Assembly: GCA_022414725.1 (NCBI GenBank)
Contig: CM039464.1
Location: 2,502,528-2,566,527 of the forward strand
Source: Microglena sp. YARC
Taxonomy: Eukaryota > Chlorophyta > Chlorophyceae > Chlamydomonadales > Chlamydomonadaceae
Reading direction: 5' to 3'
Length of the DNA: 64,000 nt
Positions within the stretch are counted from its first letter, which is position 1. Each line of letters opens with the position of its first letter. Shown here one piece after another: positions 49,584-52,129 of this stretch. The notes under the pieces were generated by a model, which ran no database searches, was not told where the DNA came from, and was given only the letters and a program-made list of their open reading frames with translations. The translations under genes and the position numbers were made by a program.

Positions 49584-52129
49584 CTACCCACAGGTGATGC
49601 TGACCGCTGCCAGCCGCAAGAAGGTGGTGTATAGGACAGCTGCTCTGAAGTCCTTAGAGTCCTGTCTCAAGGCCTTCCCATCCGACTACTTTGACAAGGT
49701 GCGTTGCATATTAGAATGGCCGATTCTAATGCATGTATTTATATATTTATATATTTACCGCTACCGTATTATATATATACTGCTATTATATATTTATATA
49801 TTTTACCGCTAATCCCCCCCCCCCCCCCCCCCCCCCCCCTCCCCCCCTGGAAGCCATTCAGAAAAACTGTGCCCTAACACCAGCCCCCCCCCCCCATCCC
49901 CATCCCCATCCCCATCTCCACCCCAGGTGTCTCCCCCCCTCCTGGAAGCCATCCAGAAAAATTGTGCCCCACCGGAGGCCAAGGTGGCCAAGCCGGTTAC
50001 CTCGGCAGAGGGTGAGGAGGACGAAGTGCAGGACAAGCCCTGGCCTCTTGTTGAGTGCATCTTGTGCCTCTCGGCTGCATTCTCGCATGTGGGCAAGGAG
50101 GTGGTAGGGGACGCACCGGTAGACGTGTCGGCCCTAGCTGTGGCTGAGGCACAGGGATGCCAGGTGGGTGTATCCTGCACATGTGCCTGTTGTAATGGGT
50201 CTCATCCCATGTCTATGTCTACCAGGGTACTTCAAATGGCCAACTTGGCCAGCGTTTTAGCGCACTTGAAAACAAAAAAACTGCGCTTTGTAGTGCAAAA
50301 AGCGCAAAATTTGCTTGCAGCGCCCACAAGGGGTTGCAAAAAACTGCGCTTAAAGCGCAGAGGGGGTCAAAAAGTCAGCGCGCAAAAGCGCAAAAGCGCG
50401 CGCTTTGAATTACCATGATGTCAACCAGCCTTACCCAATGTCTGTTCATATATGTGTCATCCAATGCCTGTGTTAACGCGTGTACGGTAACCCCATTTGG
50501 CAATTTCTGTTGTAATGGGTCTTATCTAGGGGTCGGCGTCATGATATCATATGATATCATGTCACCATATGATATCATATGATTTTCTCGCGGTCGGTCG
50601 CAGGCATGATATGATGCGCTCAATGTACCGGCACACGTGACGGCGCACATGCCTGTACAGCAGGCTTTAATTCAGGCATTCGCTTCGATCCCCCGCTTCT
50701 TTACTGCATGCCTAGCATCCTTTCTTGTTCGATTATCGACTCGACGATTACACCGTGCCTCTACTTAAGGCGCGTGCCATTAAAAATCCTCTGAACAGTG
50801 GCGGTACTCAGACGCATCAAAACGCGGAATGGGATCTGGAGGAGCTTCGGTTGCAGTTAAGCACGAGGAAGCACCGTTATCTCGGGCTGTTCACTCAGGG
50901 TATCAGCGACAAACACGCAACCAAGGGCGTCTGCATGTTCTCCTGCAAGGAGTGCTTCGAGGAGTACTCCGTGAAGAATCCGCACGGAACTTACGGACAA
51001 CACTTGTTAGCCTGCCGAAAGGAACTGGTCCAAGTGGGGATGGGTATACTGTGACGCCAGGCGAAACACGTTGAGCATCAAGAAGGCTGAGCAGATAGTC
51101 GCCATTATATCCCTGGAGGAAGGCCCAGCAACACTTGGGACAACACTTTCGGACAACACTTGTTAGCCTGCCCTAAGCTGAGGGAGAAAGCAGCTAAAAA
51201 CGTGGTGGAGGAGTTCATGTCTCCATCAAAGAAGAGGGCCGCCTCAGATGAGTTTGAGGAGGGTACTCCCTCACCTGCAAAGAACATCAGGTCCAAGGTC
51301 CAGCCAGCATATGGAGTGCCTCTCAGTCGGCAGCAAGGCGTAATCAGGAATTATGCGCTTCACCTGTACACCTGAATCCGATCTTTTCTTGGAATAGACA
51401 CTGTAAATATGAGTGTGACTTCCTGGATGGCGTACATGAAGAATAAAAGCTACAAGTAGTCTTAGATGTGTCCCCTCTATGTCCCCTAAAACTAATGATT
51501 TTTTTCTGCTAACTTATGTTGTAAAAATCATATGATATCATATAAAAGTATGATAATATCATACTTTTATATGATATCATATGATTTTTATGATATTATC
51601 ATATGATATCATATTGGTCAAAATAAAAAATCATATGATTTGCCGACCCCTAGTCTTATCACATGTTCGTATTTAACCCACCACAACCACTCCTCTGTGC
51701 ATACAGCTGGCTGAGGCCCTTGAAGTAGTGCTGAAGGCTCAGATGCCATGGCAGCAAAGGCTGGCTGCTATCCAGGCGATGCAGGCGCTGGTCAAGAGAT
51801 CCCTCCTCATCAAGTTGCCCCTCACTACCATGGCCGGCTGGTGCAACAAAGTAGTCCCAGACATTGCAACCATTGCGACAGATATCAAGATTCAGACGGT
51901 GCGCTCTGTCTCCCTCGCCTGCCTGGAGGTGTTAGCCAGCGCAGCAGGAGCCAAGGAGAACCCCGCTGGGGAGGGCATGCTGCTTGAGGCCCAAGCTGTC
52001 GATTGCGCCATTGCTGCTGCTGATGCTGTGATGGAGAGCGACAAGAATGCTGCAGTGGTGGCTGCTGCCTCCAAGGTGAAGGAGTTGTTGGTGCCCCATG
52101 CCTTAGGCCCCACCACCATGGATACGTAG
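14647..52129 (+). CDS. ECM29: ECM29 proteasome adaptor/scaffold gene, C-terminal two thirds (composite, about 17 exons)
   Basis: ECM29 is a large HEAT-repeat protein that binds the 26S proteasome and tethers or monitors the core and regulatory particles. Seventeen exons, listed separately, chain on the + strand in family order and end in TAG at 52127-52129. They give about 1,200 residues, against roughly 1,800-1,900 for the family, so the N-terminal third is missing or upstream. Splice phases agree at most junctions; for example G|TT makes V of VGEMLS across 22145/23660, AG|G makes R before LNYIEQH across 36122/38660, and AA|G makes K before YAGPKR across 42989/46262. Introns are filled with tandem copies of exon boundaries, and two transposons lie in the last intron. 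Single-base indels break some exons, more likely assembly error than a dead gene because conserved blocks are intact. Identification is by family wording recalled, not by search. Confidence 0.9.
14867..15340 (+). repeat. Intron with duplicated 3' end of the preceding exon
   Basis: CA/CCA-rich intron ending in a second copy of gctccgaaacc..ccaaagacgcggacc...gggagcag followed by GTGGGTAGTGTC; a fainter copy lies at about 15130. Both full copies have a usable donor. Confidence 0.7.
15341..18238 (+). repeat. Array of about 9 copies of the next exon's start in CA/CCA-rich DNA
   Basis: Copies of a TTTTCCAG acceptor plus gcttgggtgcaagtggcaca appear at about 15813, 16006, 16191, 16423, 16597, 16791, 16960, 17147 and 17995. 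Most continue into gtgggaggagcaagagggct, several into ctacatcattgcccag|GTCTCTAC. Between them lie CA, CCA and CCCACC tracts up to several hundred bases (longest 17230-17990). ORFs of several hundred codons across this stretch (for example 16725-18434) are made of P, T and H and result from the low complexity. Confidence 0.85.
18239..18419 (+). CDS. ECM29: ECM29 exon: [13 protein letters not shown] block
   Basis: The last copy of the array runs past the point where earlier copies stop, which marks it as the continuing exon. It reads [21 protein letters not shown], corresponding to the ECM29 block with an acidic/glutamine stretch, then G-x-L-x-A-x-GY. It then reads into [11 protein letters not shown] and, in another frame, [15 protein letters not shown] before a CCCAG|GTTTG donor. 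One or two indels are needed between the two frames (around 18355). The part after LELPD corresponds to the family's ALxALxxxGL block. Confidence 0.7.
18420..20780. repeat. Minisatellite of about 103 bp inside an intron, about 20 copies
   Basis: Unit: caaacatgagcatgcaaaag, agcgaacagaaaaatataaa, aatacattccaaagcaag, tttgttgttaagtactgccg, tggacctacctaatgtttatt. Copies at 20200-20690 are nearly identical, those at 18430-19000 and 19730-20100 are diverged or truncated. ORFs of 60-180 codons on both strands come from the repeat itself. No splice site or exon copy was recognised in it. Confidence 0.9.
20781..21153. other. Intron segment, nothing certain
   Basis: GC-balanced sequence with an open minus-strand frame of 118 codons (20818-21174) that looks somewhat protein-like but overlaps the + strand exon end at 21154. 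Probably intron or part of a larger exon. Confidence 0.35.
21154..21205 (+). CDS. ECM29: ECM29 short exon: [11 protein letters not shown]
   Basis: The frame [17 protein letters not shown] ends at a cattg|GTGAGTG donor. In the family a helix of this type (V-L-x-x-L-x-E-K/R-L-x-x-L) stands between the GHIGLR-like block and the D-D-I-K block, and the next exon here begins with [15 protein letters not shown], so the order fits. A second copy at about 21411-21465 has a cleaner acceptor (atcag|TGAAG) but a damaged donor. The upstream boundary is uncertain because an in-frame TGA lies just before it. Confidence 0.45.
21210..21410. repeat. Trinucleotide tract (ATT/GTT/ATC type)
   Basis: About 180 bp of TTATTATTATTG and GTTGTTGTT repeats between the two copies of the short exon. 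Confidence 0.9.
21411..21985 (+). repeat. Copies of the short exon and of the next exon's start
   Basis: Contains the second copy of the short exon (21411-21465) and two damaged copies of the next exon: aagatgtgaggcccaagtca at 21533-21600 and acaaggatctgaggcca at 21787-21840. The spacers are CA/CTCA-rich. Confidence 0.7.
21986..22145 (+). CDS. ECM29: ECM29 exon: [14 protein letters not shown]...SKSEDVHFA
   Basis: From a CTCCCAG acceptor the frame reads [18 protein letters not shown], then [11 protein letters not shown], then SKSEDVHFA, to a TTTCGCAG|GTGTGT donor. This matches the family HEAT block preceding VGEALSF. The exon ends with one base (G). Together with the TT of the next exon it encodes the conserved valine of VGE, strong support for this splice. 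The 3' half is repeated twice downstream (about 22207-22306 and 22393-22476), each time with the same CAG|GTGTGT donor. Confidence 0.85.
22146..22500 (+). repeat. Two extra copies of the exon 3' end with GT-rich spacers
   Basis: Each copy holds gccctgtggccattcccccc, tcctggaggctgtg and gttcattttgcag|GTGTGTGTG. Spacers are TG-rich (tgtgtgtgtgtttgtttgtgc). The unit is about 170-185 bp. Three equivalent donors in a row could be used alternatively. Confidence 0.85.
22501..23659 (+). repeat. Four partial copies of the VGEMLSH exon start in C-rich DNA
   Basis: Copies of cagTcgatgaaatgctctctcacg.ttttggtggc..cgtcccaattaatgc are found at about 22706, 22966, 23172 and 23441. The third and fourth continue to gccagcctgg...gagttctccatctacgc. 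Between them are runs of C and CA. Confidence 0.85.
23660..23920 (+). CDS. ECM29: ECM29 exon: [17 protein letters not shown]...
   Basis: After a CACCCCAG acceptor, 261 bp are open. They read (V)[19 protein letters not shown], then [18 protein letters not shown], then [20 protein letters not shown] and SRT before an ACTG|GTGAGT donor. The G-E-A-L-S-F-L-W-G-G-V-P-V-T-A-D block is one of the most recognisable in ECM29, and the following loop and D-V-I-x-x-K-L block also agree. It ends in phase 1 (G), to be completed by GT of the next exon as glycine. No frameshift is needed. Confidence 0.92.
23921..24600 (+). repeat. Three partial copies of the preceding exon's end, CA-rich spacers
   Basis: gcaagctcc.taaggag.tcatccacca appears at about 24112, 24304 and, damaged, 24555; the first two are followed by GTGAGTCA or AGGTCAAGT. 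A C-run of more than 30 bp lies at 23931-23970. The 3' end of the exon, not the start, was amplified here. Confidence 0.8.
24601..26496 (+). repeat. About 12 copies of the next exon's start (150-bp array)
   Basis: Copies of cctccaggttcgttgtgcag, cttcagtctggatgg, tgtccctcctcacctactgt and ggtggccgccacc occur near 24628, 24761, 24935, 25128, 25290, 25463, 25602, 25750, 25878, 26028, 26166 and 26325. Spacers are CCCCACC/CACACA rich. Long P/T/S/H-rich frames (such as 25154-26653) are artefacts of the array; only their final 50 codons are exonic. Confidence 0.9.
26497..26818 (+). CDS. ECM29: ECM29 exon: ...[21 protein letters not shown]...GLVEAL...[11 protein letters not shown]
   Basis: The last array copy continues as [23 protein letters not shown], then, in shifted frames, [20 protein letters not shown] and [14 protein letters not shown]. 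These follow the family series C-G-x-H-P..L, HLLGxxNExxQE, S-x-V-Y-E-L-G-D, LVxAL and K-x-A-x-K-L-x-x-x-T in order. At least two single-base indels are required (around 26545 and 26640-26690), which I read as consensus errors. The right boundary is uncertain: other copies end GGGGAGACACAG|GTGTG, this one aaaacgccag|atcgtg. Confidence 0.75.
26819..28840 (+). repeat. About 11 partial copies of the [16 protein letters not shown] exon end in G-rich DNA
   Basis: Copies of cttgttgaagcccttgtggg, ggtcctgcaagggggg, tgaaggccaagcagg and cggtcaagctgtctgggga appear around 26915, 27148, 27280, 27465, 27610, 27770, 27855, 28010, 28220, 28495 and 28680. The spacers are strongly G-rich (GGGGTGTTTGGGGGG), opposite to the C-rich spacers on either side. 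The copy at 27999-28110 is the most complete and ends gggagacag|GTGTGTGTG. Confidence 0.85.
28841..29360 (+). repeat. 73-78-bp tandem array, about 7-8 copies (caagctgtctggggagaccc)
   Basis: The unit is gggggtcaaggccaagcagg, gggtcaagctgtctggggag, acccaggtgtaccagagg, gggtataccataa. Spacings between ACCATAA blocks are 75, 78, 75, 76 and 73 bp. The frame [14 protein letters not shown] is kept in most copies, each followed by CCAG|GTGTACC, a donor. The end GETQ joins the next exon's VFGDDSA in phase. Confidence 0.9.
29361..30707 (+). repeat. Eight partial copies of the [11 protein letters not shown] exon start
   Basis: Copies of ccccccaggtgtttgggga and tgactcagccatgcgctc, ccagggagaggg begin near 29519, 29619, 29726, 29833, 29950, 30076, 30374 and 30480. 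Most stop after about 55 bp. Those at 30076 and 30480 reach gatctgatctacaagtt. Spacers are ccatataaccacc repeats of 10-11 bp. Confidence 0.9.
30708..30950 (+). CDS. ECM29: ECM29 exon: [23 protein letters not shown]
   Basis: 243 bp in phase 0 from a CTCAG acceptor to a TTACAG|GTGTGA donor, with no frameshift. It reads [14 protein letters not shown], then the ECM29 signature [20 protein letters not shown] and [11 protein letters not shown], then [17 protein letters not shown] and [10 protein letters not shown]. This is the best-preserved family block in the window and fixes the identity of the gene. The last codons (PSCLQ) differ from the family's P-x-L-x-R. A downstream copy of this end fits better; see findings. 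Confidence 0.96.
30951..31385 (+). repeat. Two extra copies of the VATLVPKL exon end in G-rich DNA
   Basis: Copies of gtggccacacttgtgcccaa and gctgt.cag followed by gtgtgatatgtgtactg are at about 31070-31100 and 31217-31245. The second ends ccaagctgtacag|gg. The spacers are runs of G with GTGGGG. Confidence 0.85.
31386..32300 (+). repeat. Five copies of the YQYDPNQ exon, CA/CCA spacers
   Basis: Copies are at about 31386-31410 (end only), 31438-31510 (damaged), 31686-31795, 31897-31999 and 32097-32207. Each full copy has caccaccag|gtaccag.atgatccca, accagggtgttcaa.atgca, atgggccacatctgg and gtggacgagcacttcacccc. The period of the last three is about 200-210 bp. Confidence 0.9.
32301..32507 (+). 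CDS. ECM29: ECM29 exon: [27 protein letters not shown]...
   Basis: The last array copy reads YQYDPNQR, then [20 protein letters not shown] and PIMK, then, frameshifted, GDGWQGCG / in the other frame [16 protein letters not shown] and QG, to gcagaag|GTGCGCC. The blocks match family RYQYDP, DAMxxIWxxLVxD-x-K-x-x-x-D-x-x, and GxRLWRxRExxCLALxDLLxGR. Indels near 32332 and 32425 are needed. Three exon-end copies follow, one of which has the cleaner [17 protein letters not shown] frame. Confidence 0.8.
32508..33030 (+). repeat. Copies of the [16 protein letters not shown] exon end
   Basis: A good copy at 32571-32646 (catgggcggcaggcttgtgg ... gggcagaag|GTGCGCC) is followed by short ones at about 32820-32847 and 32996-33018, separated by T-rich sequence. 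The first copy supports LLPGQK|V in phase 0 with the next exon. Confidence 0.8.
33031..34266 (+). repeat. Seven partial copies of the V(A/V)[14 protein letters not shown] exon, with CCCAACCCAA tracts
   Basis: Copies of gaggttaaggagcacct.gg, ccggtgtggagcatgatg and ctgcgctgcctagatg.catca begin near 33165, 33275, 33440, 33580, 33753, 33926 and 34137. The spacers are either CCACCACCA or pentanucleotide CCCAA arrays (33055-33130, 33505-33560, 33660-33730, 33995-34110). Pieces of 33460-33640 and 33640-33820 are near-identical duplicates. Confidence 0.9.
34267..34498 (+). CDS. ECM29: ECM29 exon: [21 protein letters not shown]...
   Basis: From a CCCCCAG acceptor one open frame reads [57 protein letters not shown] and [15 protein letters not shown], with no indel. 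DDIKETVR is the diagnostic ECM29 motif, followed in the family by a helix, the LCD(P/V) turn and a long LLPxLL helix. The donor lies at GAAGGAG|GTGCTG or a nearby position; the phase with the next exon (GTGCGG) is not clean, so the right boundary may be a few bases off. Confidence 0.92.
34499..35110 (+). repeat. Two copies of the [20 protein letters not shown] exon end in G-rich DNA
   Basis: Copies of ggctggttgacccagcccat, gtaacagcgtc.gactgcac and tgaggctgtggcgatgctgc lie at 34585-34680 and 35036-35108. The stretch between (34690-34980) is GGGTGG-rich with TG repeats. Both copies break off after ctgctactt.tgc. Confidence 0.85.
35111..35994 (+). repeat. Three partial copies of the [17 protein letters not shown] exon in CA/CCA DNA
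   Basis: Copies of tgc(ag)gtgcggctcctcgccc, tggacaccctctccaagctc and tccaaggctgcaggagcag begin at about 35172, 35453 and 35694, then break into CA repeats. ACACACACCACTCCAAC repeats of 17-23 bp fill the spacers. Confidence 0.9.
35995..36122 (+). CDS. ECM29: ECM29 exon: [20 protein letters not shown]...
   Basis: 128 bp from CCCTGCAG to a GCTAG|GTAGGT donor, open throughout: [43 protein letters not shown]. The family has the same series: V-R-x-x-x-I-x-x-L-x-K-x-S-K-x-A-G-x-x-x-(R/K)-PH and the LExLSxLE end. It finishes with AG, completed by the first G of the next exon to give arginine immediately before LNYIEQH. Splice signals and phase are ideal. Confidence 0.95.
36123..36410 (+). repeat. 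Two extra copies of the exon end
   Basis: The segment ccccgc.ctggtgcaggcga, tgctagaggctctgagtaac, ttggaagacgctag|GTAGGTTTG recurs at about 36222-36277, and a weaker version at 36357-36405. Confidence 0.8.
36411..38659 (+). repeat. 126-127-bp array of the [15 protein letters not shown] exon start, about 15 full and 3 partial copies
   Basis: Copies of caggctgaactacat.gagc, agcatgcagagcgtatgggc and atggactcag begin near 36469, 36673, 36859, 36987, 37114, 37240, 37368, 37494, 37620, 37747, 37970, 38094, 38277, 38416 and 38535, mostly 126-128 bp apart. Partial copies start at 36797, 37890 and 38213. Most have TCAGTGAGGCTAGAG, so a GTGAGG donor follows GACTCA. Three also carry the next block (gataacgctcgagtgaacgc). 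Each full copy thus holds CAG|G...TCA|GTGAGG around 46 nt. Confidence 0.93.
38660..38861 (+). CDS. ECM29: ECM29 exon: [15 protein letters not shown]...[18 protein letters not shown]
   Basis: 202 bp, open: [73 protein letters not shown]. It matches the family block L-N-Y-x-x-x-H, K-L-x-x-x-R, S-P-M-x-(E/D)-T-L-D-L-C, L-V-P-x-L-x-x-L-(V/I)-(R/K)-x-G-V-G-L-(N/G)-T. Unlike most array copies, the GTGAGG donor after GACTCA is replaced by GACAAG, so this copy would be read through. It ends in phase 0. Confidence 0.96.
38862..40600 (+). repeat. About 10 copies of the exon end ([21 protein letters not shown]), period about 171 bp
   Basis: Copies of tgtgcccgctttgccgaccc, tggatctctccagatgctgg, tgcccgttctcactgg.ctg and ggtgggcctgaacaccaag start near 38946, 39118, 39289, 39450, 39662, 39858, 40001, 40173, 40336 and 40503. 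Most donors read AAG|GTG(T/C)GCACG. Spacers carry gtgtggtgtgtggcacgtcg. The copies at 39662 and 39858 are interrupted by T-rich sequence. Confidence 0.93.
40601..41745. other. Intron segment with a dispersed repeat
   Basis: Positions 40675-40830 (gttacccatttgtccgtccg, accgtccgacc, then ccaactggcttcgg and cattccattgccaac) are related to 48648-48790. A poly-C run lies at 40899-40935. From 41000 to 41745 the composition is mixed, with cgggtattacggatagtacc near 41160; the 91-codon frame at 41475-41750 has no recognised family. No exon copy of ECM29 was seen. Confidence 0.5.
41750..41940 (+). mobile_element. tRNA-derived SINE, copy 1 (diverged)
   Basis: A B-box-like GAGTTCGATTCC at about 41789 is followed by a body shared with two other copies: attgtcgaccacgatggtag, gacgggttcccttaacacca, caccccatcaggcattatca. 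The tRNA 5' part is diverged. Confidence 0.65.
41941..42828 (+). repeat. Three copies of the GT(T/A)RFIRNLVA exon start with CACACC/CATCCC repeats
   Basis: Copies of ggctggcaccactcaattca, ttcgcaacctggtcgcta and gatgacatcaagcc start near 42045, 42222 and 42631. A sub-array of ccatccctacacaccacaca of 40-50 bp fills 42160-42210 and 42350-42625. Two copies read [16 protein letters not shown], the next [16 protein letters not shown], as in the final exon. Confidence 0.9.
42829..42989 (+). CDS. ECM29: ECM29 exon: [22 protein letters not shown]...
   Basis: From a CCCTCAG acceptor the frame reads [53 protein letters not shown], then AA|GTAAGT. The family has V-G-x-A-x-F-I-x-x-L-V, then D-I-K-P, then K-S-x-A-x-(R/K)-(R/K)-A-x-A-x-A. 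The AA is completed by G of the next exon (lysine) before YAGPKR, where the family has L-K-Y-A-G-P. Excellent phase agreement. Confidence 0.95.
42990..44110 (+). repeat. Seven copies of the exon end ([17 protein letters not shown]), 416-bp higher-order unit
   Basis: Copies of ggtctgagcg.agtggcgcc, gt.cgtaaggcgtacgcagg and cgcctctgcgcaattgttga followed by AGTAAGTGGGC occur at about 43135, 43398, 43503, 43620, 43778, 43919 and 44036. Spacers contain actcttgtatgtgcctgtgt. The sets starting at 43503 and 43919 are repeated at a distance of 416 bp. A SINE interrupts the array at 43205-43385. Confidence 0.9.
43205..43385 (-). mobile_element. tRNA-derived SINE, copy 2, with 11-bp target duplication
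   Basis: On the minus strand it starts TGGTAGAGCTCG, has a perfect B box (GGTTCGAATCC) and a body with ACCGCCATGGTAGCACTG, GTAAGACAGGGCTCC and ends CACCAGGCGTTATCATTAA. The 11-bp sequence GAAGTAAGTGG flanks it at 43194-43204 and 43386-43396, as expected for target-primed insertion. The target is the exon/donor boundary (TTGAA|GTAAGTGG) of one array copy, so both flanks now look like donors. Confidence 0.85.
44111..44744. repeat. Minisatellite of about 60-64 bp (cccacccaagtcacctccac)
   Basis: From 44280 to 44720, seven or so units of agcccctgcccccacccaag, tcacctccacacacacccca, acccctccacacaccc. The sequences at the two edges are related to each other (caggcccccatcggtaaatc at 44260 and cagggcccccgtcggtaaat at 44724), so the minisatellite sits inside a duplicated block. 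44111-44260 is ordinary AT-rich sequence. Confidence 0.9.
44745..45700 (+). repeat. 59-bp array of the YARP exon start, about 16 copies
   Basis: The unit is gtatgctagaccccaagcaa, gttgagaaaccaaccaacaa, ccaaccaacagcccaccag. Its first 30 bases resemble the start of the next exon (tatgctggtccc..gagtagagaag) after a CAG acceptor. Copies in 45230-45700 differ by only a few bases; earlier ones (44745-45000) diverge, with cggaccccaagc. Confidence 0.95.
45701..46261 (+). repeat. Four longer copies (about 137-147 bp) of the next exon's start
   Basis: Copies at about 45702, 45849, 45988 and 46126 carry gtatgct.gacccgagcgag and ttgtgaagactgt, then the spacer aacaattacccgactacaca, gaatgtcttgcaactaccaa and a caacaaacaaacaaacag acceptor. 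The first two read [11 protein letters not shown]. Confidence 0.93.
46262..46418 (+). CDS. ECM29: ECM29 exon: [20 protein letters not shown]...
   Basis: 157 bp from AAACAG to a GCGCAG|GTGTGT donor. One base completes the lysine of the previous exon; the rest reads [52 protein letters not shown] in one frame. The family has K-Y-A-x-P and a HEAT helix pair at this place, then I-V-P-V-(I/L)-F or V-L-P-L-A-F, which follows directly (next exon VLPLAFGAK). Confidence 0.94.
46419..47010 (+). repeat. Four copies of the exon end ([18 protein letters not shown])
   Basis: Segments gggagcttct.agggc.gca, ccggagctgttccaggagta and cgccgcgcag|GTGTGTTTG lie at about 46521-46571, 46609-46721 (also containing the [10 protein letters not shown] part), 46796-46832 and 46933-47007. 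Spacers are GGGTGG-rich, with a run of more than 30 G at 46494-46522. Confidence 0.9.
47011..48147 (+). repeat. About 9 partial copies of the [10 protein letters not shown] exon start, period about 100-110 bp
   Basis: Copies of gatctgatctatggtgcagg and tgctccccttggccttcgga, gccaagatgg begin near 47245, 47353, 47460, 47569, 47646, 47747, 47843, 47937 and 48039, after a run of tgatctgatctgatgta. Each carries a GGTGCAG acceptor; they end in tgccatttgaaatgatat. The first 100 bases to 47140 are GGGTGG-rich. Confidence 0.92.
48148..48534 (+). CDS. ECM29: ECM29 exon: VLPLAFGAK...[16 protein letters not shown]
   Basis: 387 bp (129 codons), fully open: [80 protein letters not shown], then ...GHLKILE|GTGATG. 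The W-x-E-V/L-W-E-E, L-Y, SSxWxxKK and GRxWxGKExLLxAL blocks are unambiguous for ECM29. It is the longest intact exon. The following exon ([12 protein letters not shown]) joins in phase 0 with the acceptor used at 49594. Confidence 0.97.
48535..49060. other. Intron start with a dispersed repeat and a SINE
   Basis: 48535-48647 is AT-rich. 48648-48790 is related to 40675-40830 (gttacccatttgtccgttcg). The SINE follows (listed separately). No exon-like copy until 49064. Confidence 0.6.
48862..49058 (+). mobile_element. tRNA-derived SINE, copy 3
   Basis: A-box-like TGGCTCAGTGGCAGAGC at about 48868 and B-box-like GGTTCGGATCC at about 48907, followed by gtcaaccgccatggtagc, gtaagacgggctcccttaat and accacgccccaccaggcgtcatcataac. 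It is the clearest tRNA-like head of the three copies. Boundaries are approximate. Confidence 0.8.
49061..49593 (+). repeat. Five copies of the [12 protein letters not shown] exon start
   Basis: Copies of cacaggtgatgctgaccgc, cgccagccgcaagaaggtgg, tgaacttgactgcttagtgt begin near 49064, 49191, 49280, 49371 and 49464 (period about 90-130 bp). Each copy reads [20 protein letters not shown]; the final copy alone reads on (VVYRTA). Read through, each copy would add an in-frame stop TAG. Confidence 0.93.
49594..49698 (+). CDS. ECM29: ECM29 exon: [23 protein letters not shown]
   Basis: 105 bp (35 codons), phase 0 at both ends, from CCACAG to GACAAG|GTGCGT. Reads [35 protein letters not shown]. The family has a similar (A/C)-(S/C)-x-K-K-V-x-K-Y-R-x-A-A-(F/L)-x-(C/S)-L-E-x-(V/C)-(I/L)-K-A-F. 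The following exon starts at 49927 ([12 protein letters not shown]) in phase. Confidence 0.95.
49699..49926 (+). repeat. AT then C-rich intron with a partial copy of the next exon
   Basis: TATATATTTATATA-type sequence, then a C-run of about 30 bases, then tggaagccattcagaaaaac and tgtgccctaacaccagcc (49850-49890), a partial copy of the next exon's start. Confidence 0.8.
49927..50163 (+). CDS. ECM29: ECM29 exon: [20 protein letters not shown]...
   Basis: 237 bp (79 codons), open from a CCCCAG acceptor to a TGCCAG|GTGGGT donor. Reads [74 protein letters not shown]. This is the long acidic, poorly conserved linker of ECM29 between HEAT blocks, ending in a helix (L-x-x-x-x-A-F). It is then joined to LAEALEVVL in the last exon. 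Confidence 0.85.
50221..50405 (-). mobile_element. MITE-like element, copy B (reverse orientation)
   Basis: Starts ACCAGGGTACTTCAAATGG and ends with CGCGCTTTGAATTACC. The reverse complement aligns along its whole length with 14188-14392 (TTTTTTGCAACCCC, GTGGGCGCTGCAAGCA, CAAAGCGCAGTTT). The right inverted repeat is worn. Lies in the last intron of the ECM29 gene. Confidence 0.65.
50725..51054 (+). CDS. BED-type zinc-finger ORF, N-terminal part of a hAT transposase (109 aa)
   Basis: The ORF lies inside the hAT-like element. Residues 74-97 give C-x2-C-x15-H-x3-C with the [10 protein letters not shown] end, the usual hAT BED-finger layout. After residue 100 the frame stops (TGA). Downstream, a second frame at 51160-51375 (starting at about 51151 in sequence terms) repeats the FGQHLLAC end and continues [15 protein letters not shown], then the hydrophilic [15 protein letters not shown]. 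The RNase-H-like catalytic domain and the C-terminal dimerisation domain are absent. The ORF start is the first ATG and is not confirmed. Confidence 0.7.
   Translation: MFDYRLDDYTVPLLKARAIKNPLNSGGTQTHQNAEWDLEELRLQLSTRKHRYLGLFTQGISDKHATKGVCMFSCKECFEEYSVKNPHGTYGQHLLACRKELVQVGMGIL
51145..51375 (+). CDS. Second open segment of the hAT-like element
   Basis: Begins with a near-copy of the zinc-finger end (ggacaacacttgttagcctg, about 51150-51170, also at about 50996-51015) and continues as [17 protein letters not shown] and [19 protein letters not shown] to TGA at 51373-51375. The duplicated 20-bp block looks like an intron flanked by repeated exon ends, or a local duplication. Its product would be a basic linker region; function unknown. 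Confidence 0.4.
   Translation, partial: TFGQHLLACPKLREKAAKNVVEEFMSPSKKRAASDEFEEGTPSPAKNIRSKVQPAYGVPLSRQQGVIRNYALHLYT
51707..52129 (+). CDS. ECM29: ECM29 last exon (C terminus, ends TAG)
   Basis: 141 codons including the stop, from a GCATACAG acceptor. Reads [60 protein letters not shown], then [35 protein letters not shown]. The family has at the C terminus an L-x-x-x-L-x-x-x-x-W-x-x-x-x-x-x-(I/M) helix and the V-(R/K)-x-x-(A/S)-x-x-C-L-E block. It is fully open. Downstream lie tandem copies of its 3' end (52216-52278, 58153-58365). Confidence 0.96.
   Translation: MAEALEVVLKAQMPWQQRLAAIQAMQALVKRSLLIKLPLTTMAGWCNKVVPDIATIATDIKIQTVRSVSLACLEVLASAAGAKENPAGEGMLLEAQAVDCAIAAADAVMESDKNAAVVAAASKVKELLVPHALGPTTMDT

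Larger units (their letters stand above)
50527..51652 (+). mobile_element. Non-autonomous hAT-like element (1126 bp) with perfect 8-bp target duplication
   Basis: Ends are TAGGGGTCGGC...GCCGACCCCTA, a perfect 11-bp inverted repeat typical of hAT (CAGGGG-like) elements. The 8-bp sequence GTCTTATC directly flanks both ends at 50519-50526 and 51653-51660, the hallmark of hAT insertion. Both subterminal regions contain palindromic ATCATATGATATCATATGAT-like arrays (50538-50585, 51525-51632). It encodes a BED-like zinc finger but no catalytic core, so it is probably mobilised in trans. A polyadenylation-like AATAAA lies at about 51443. Confidence 0.85.
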
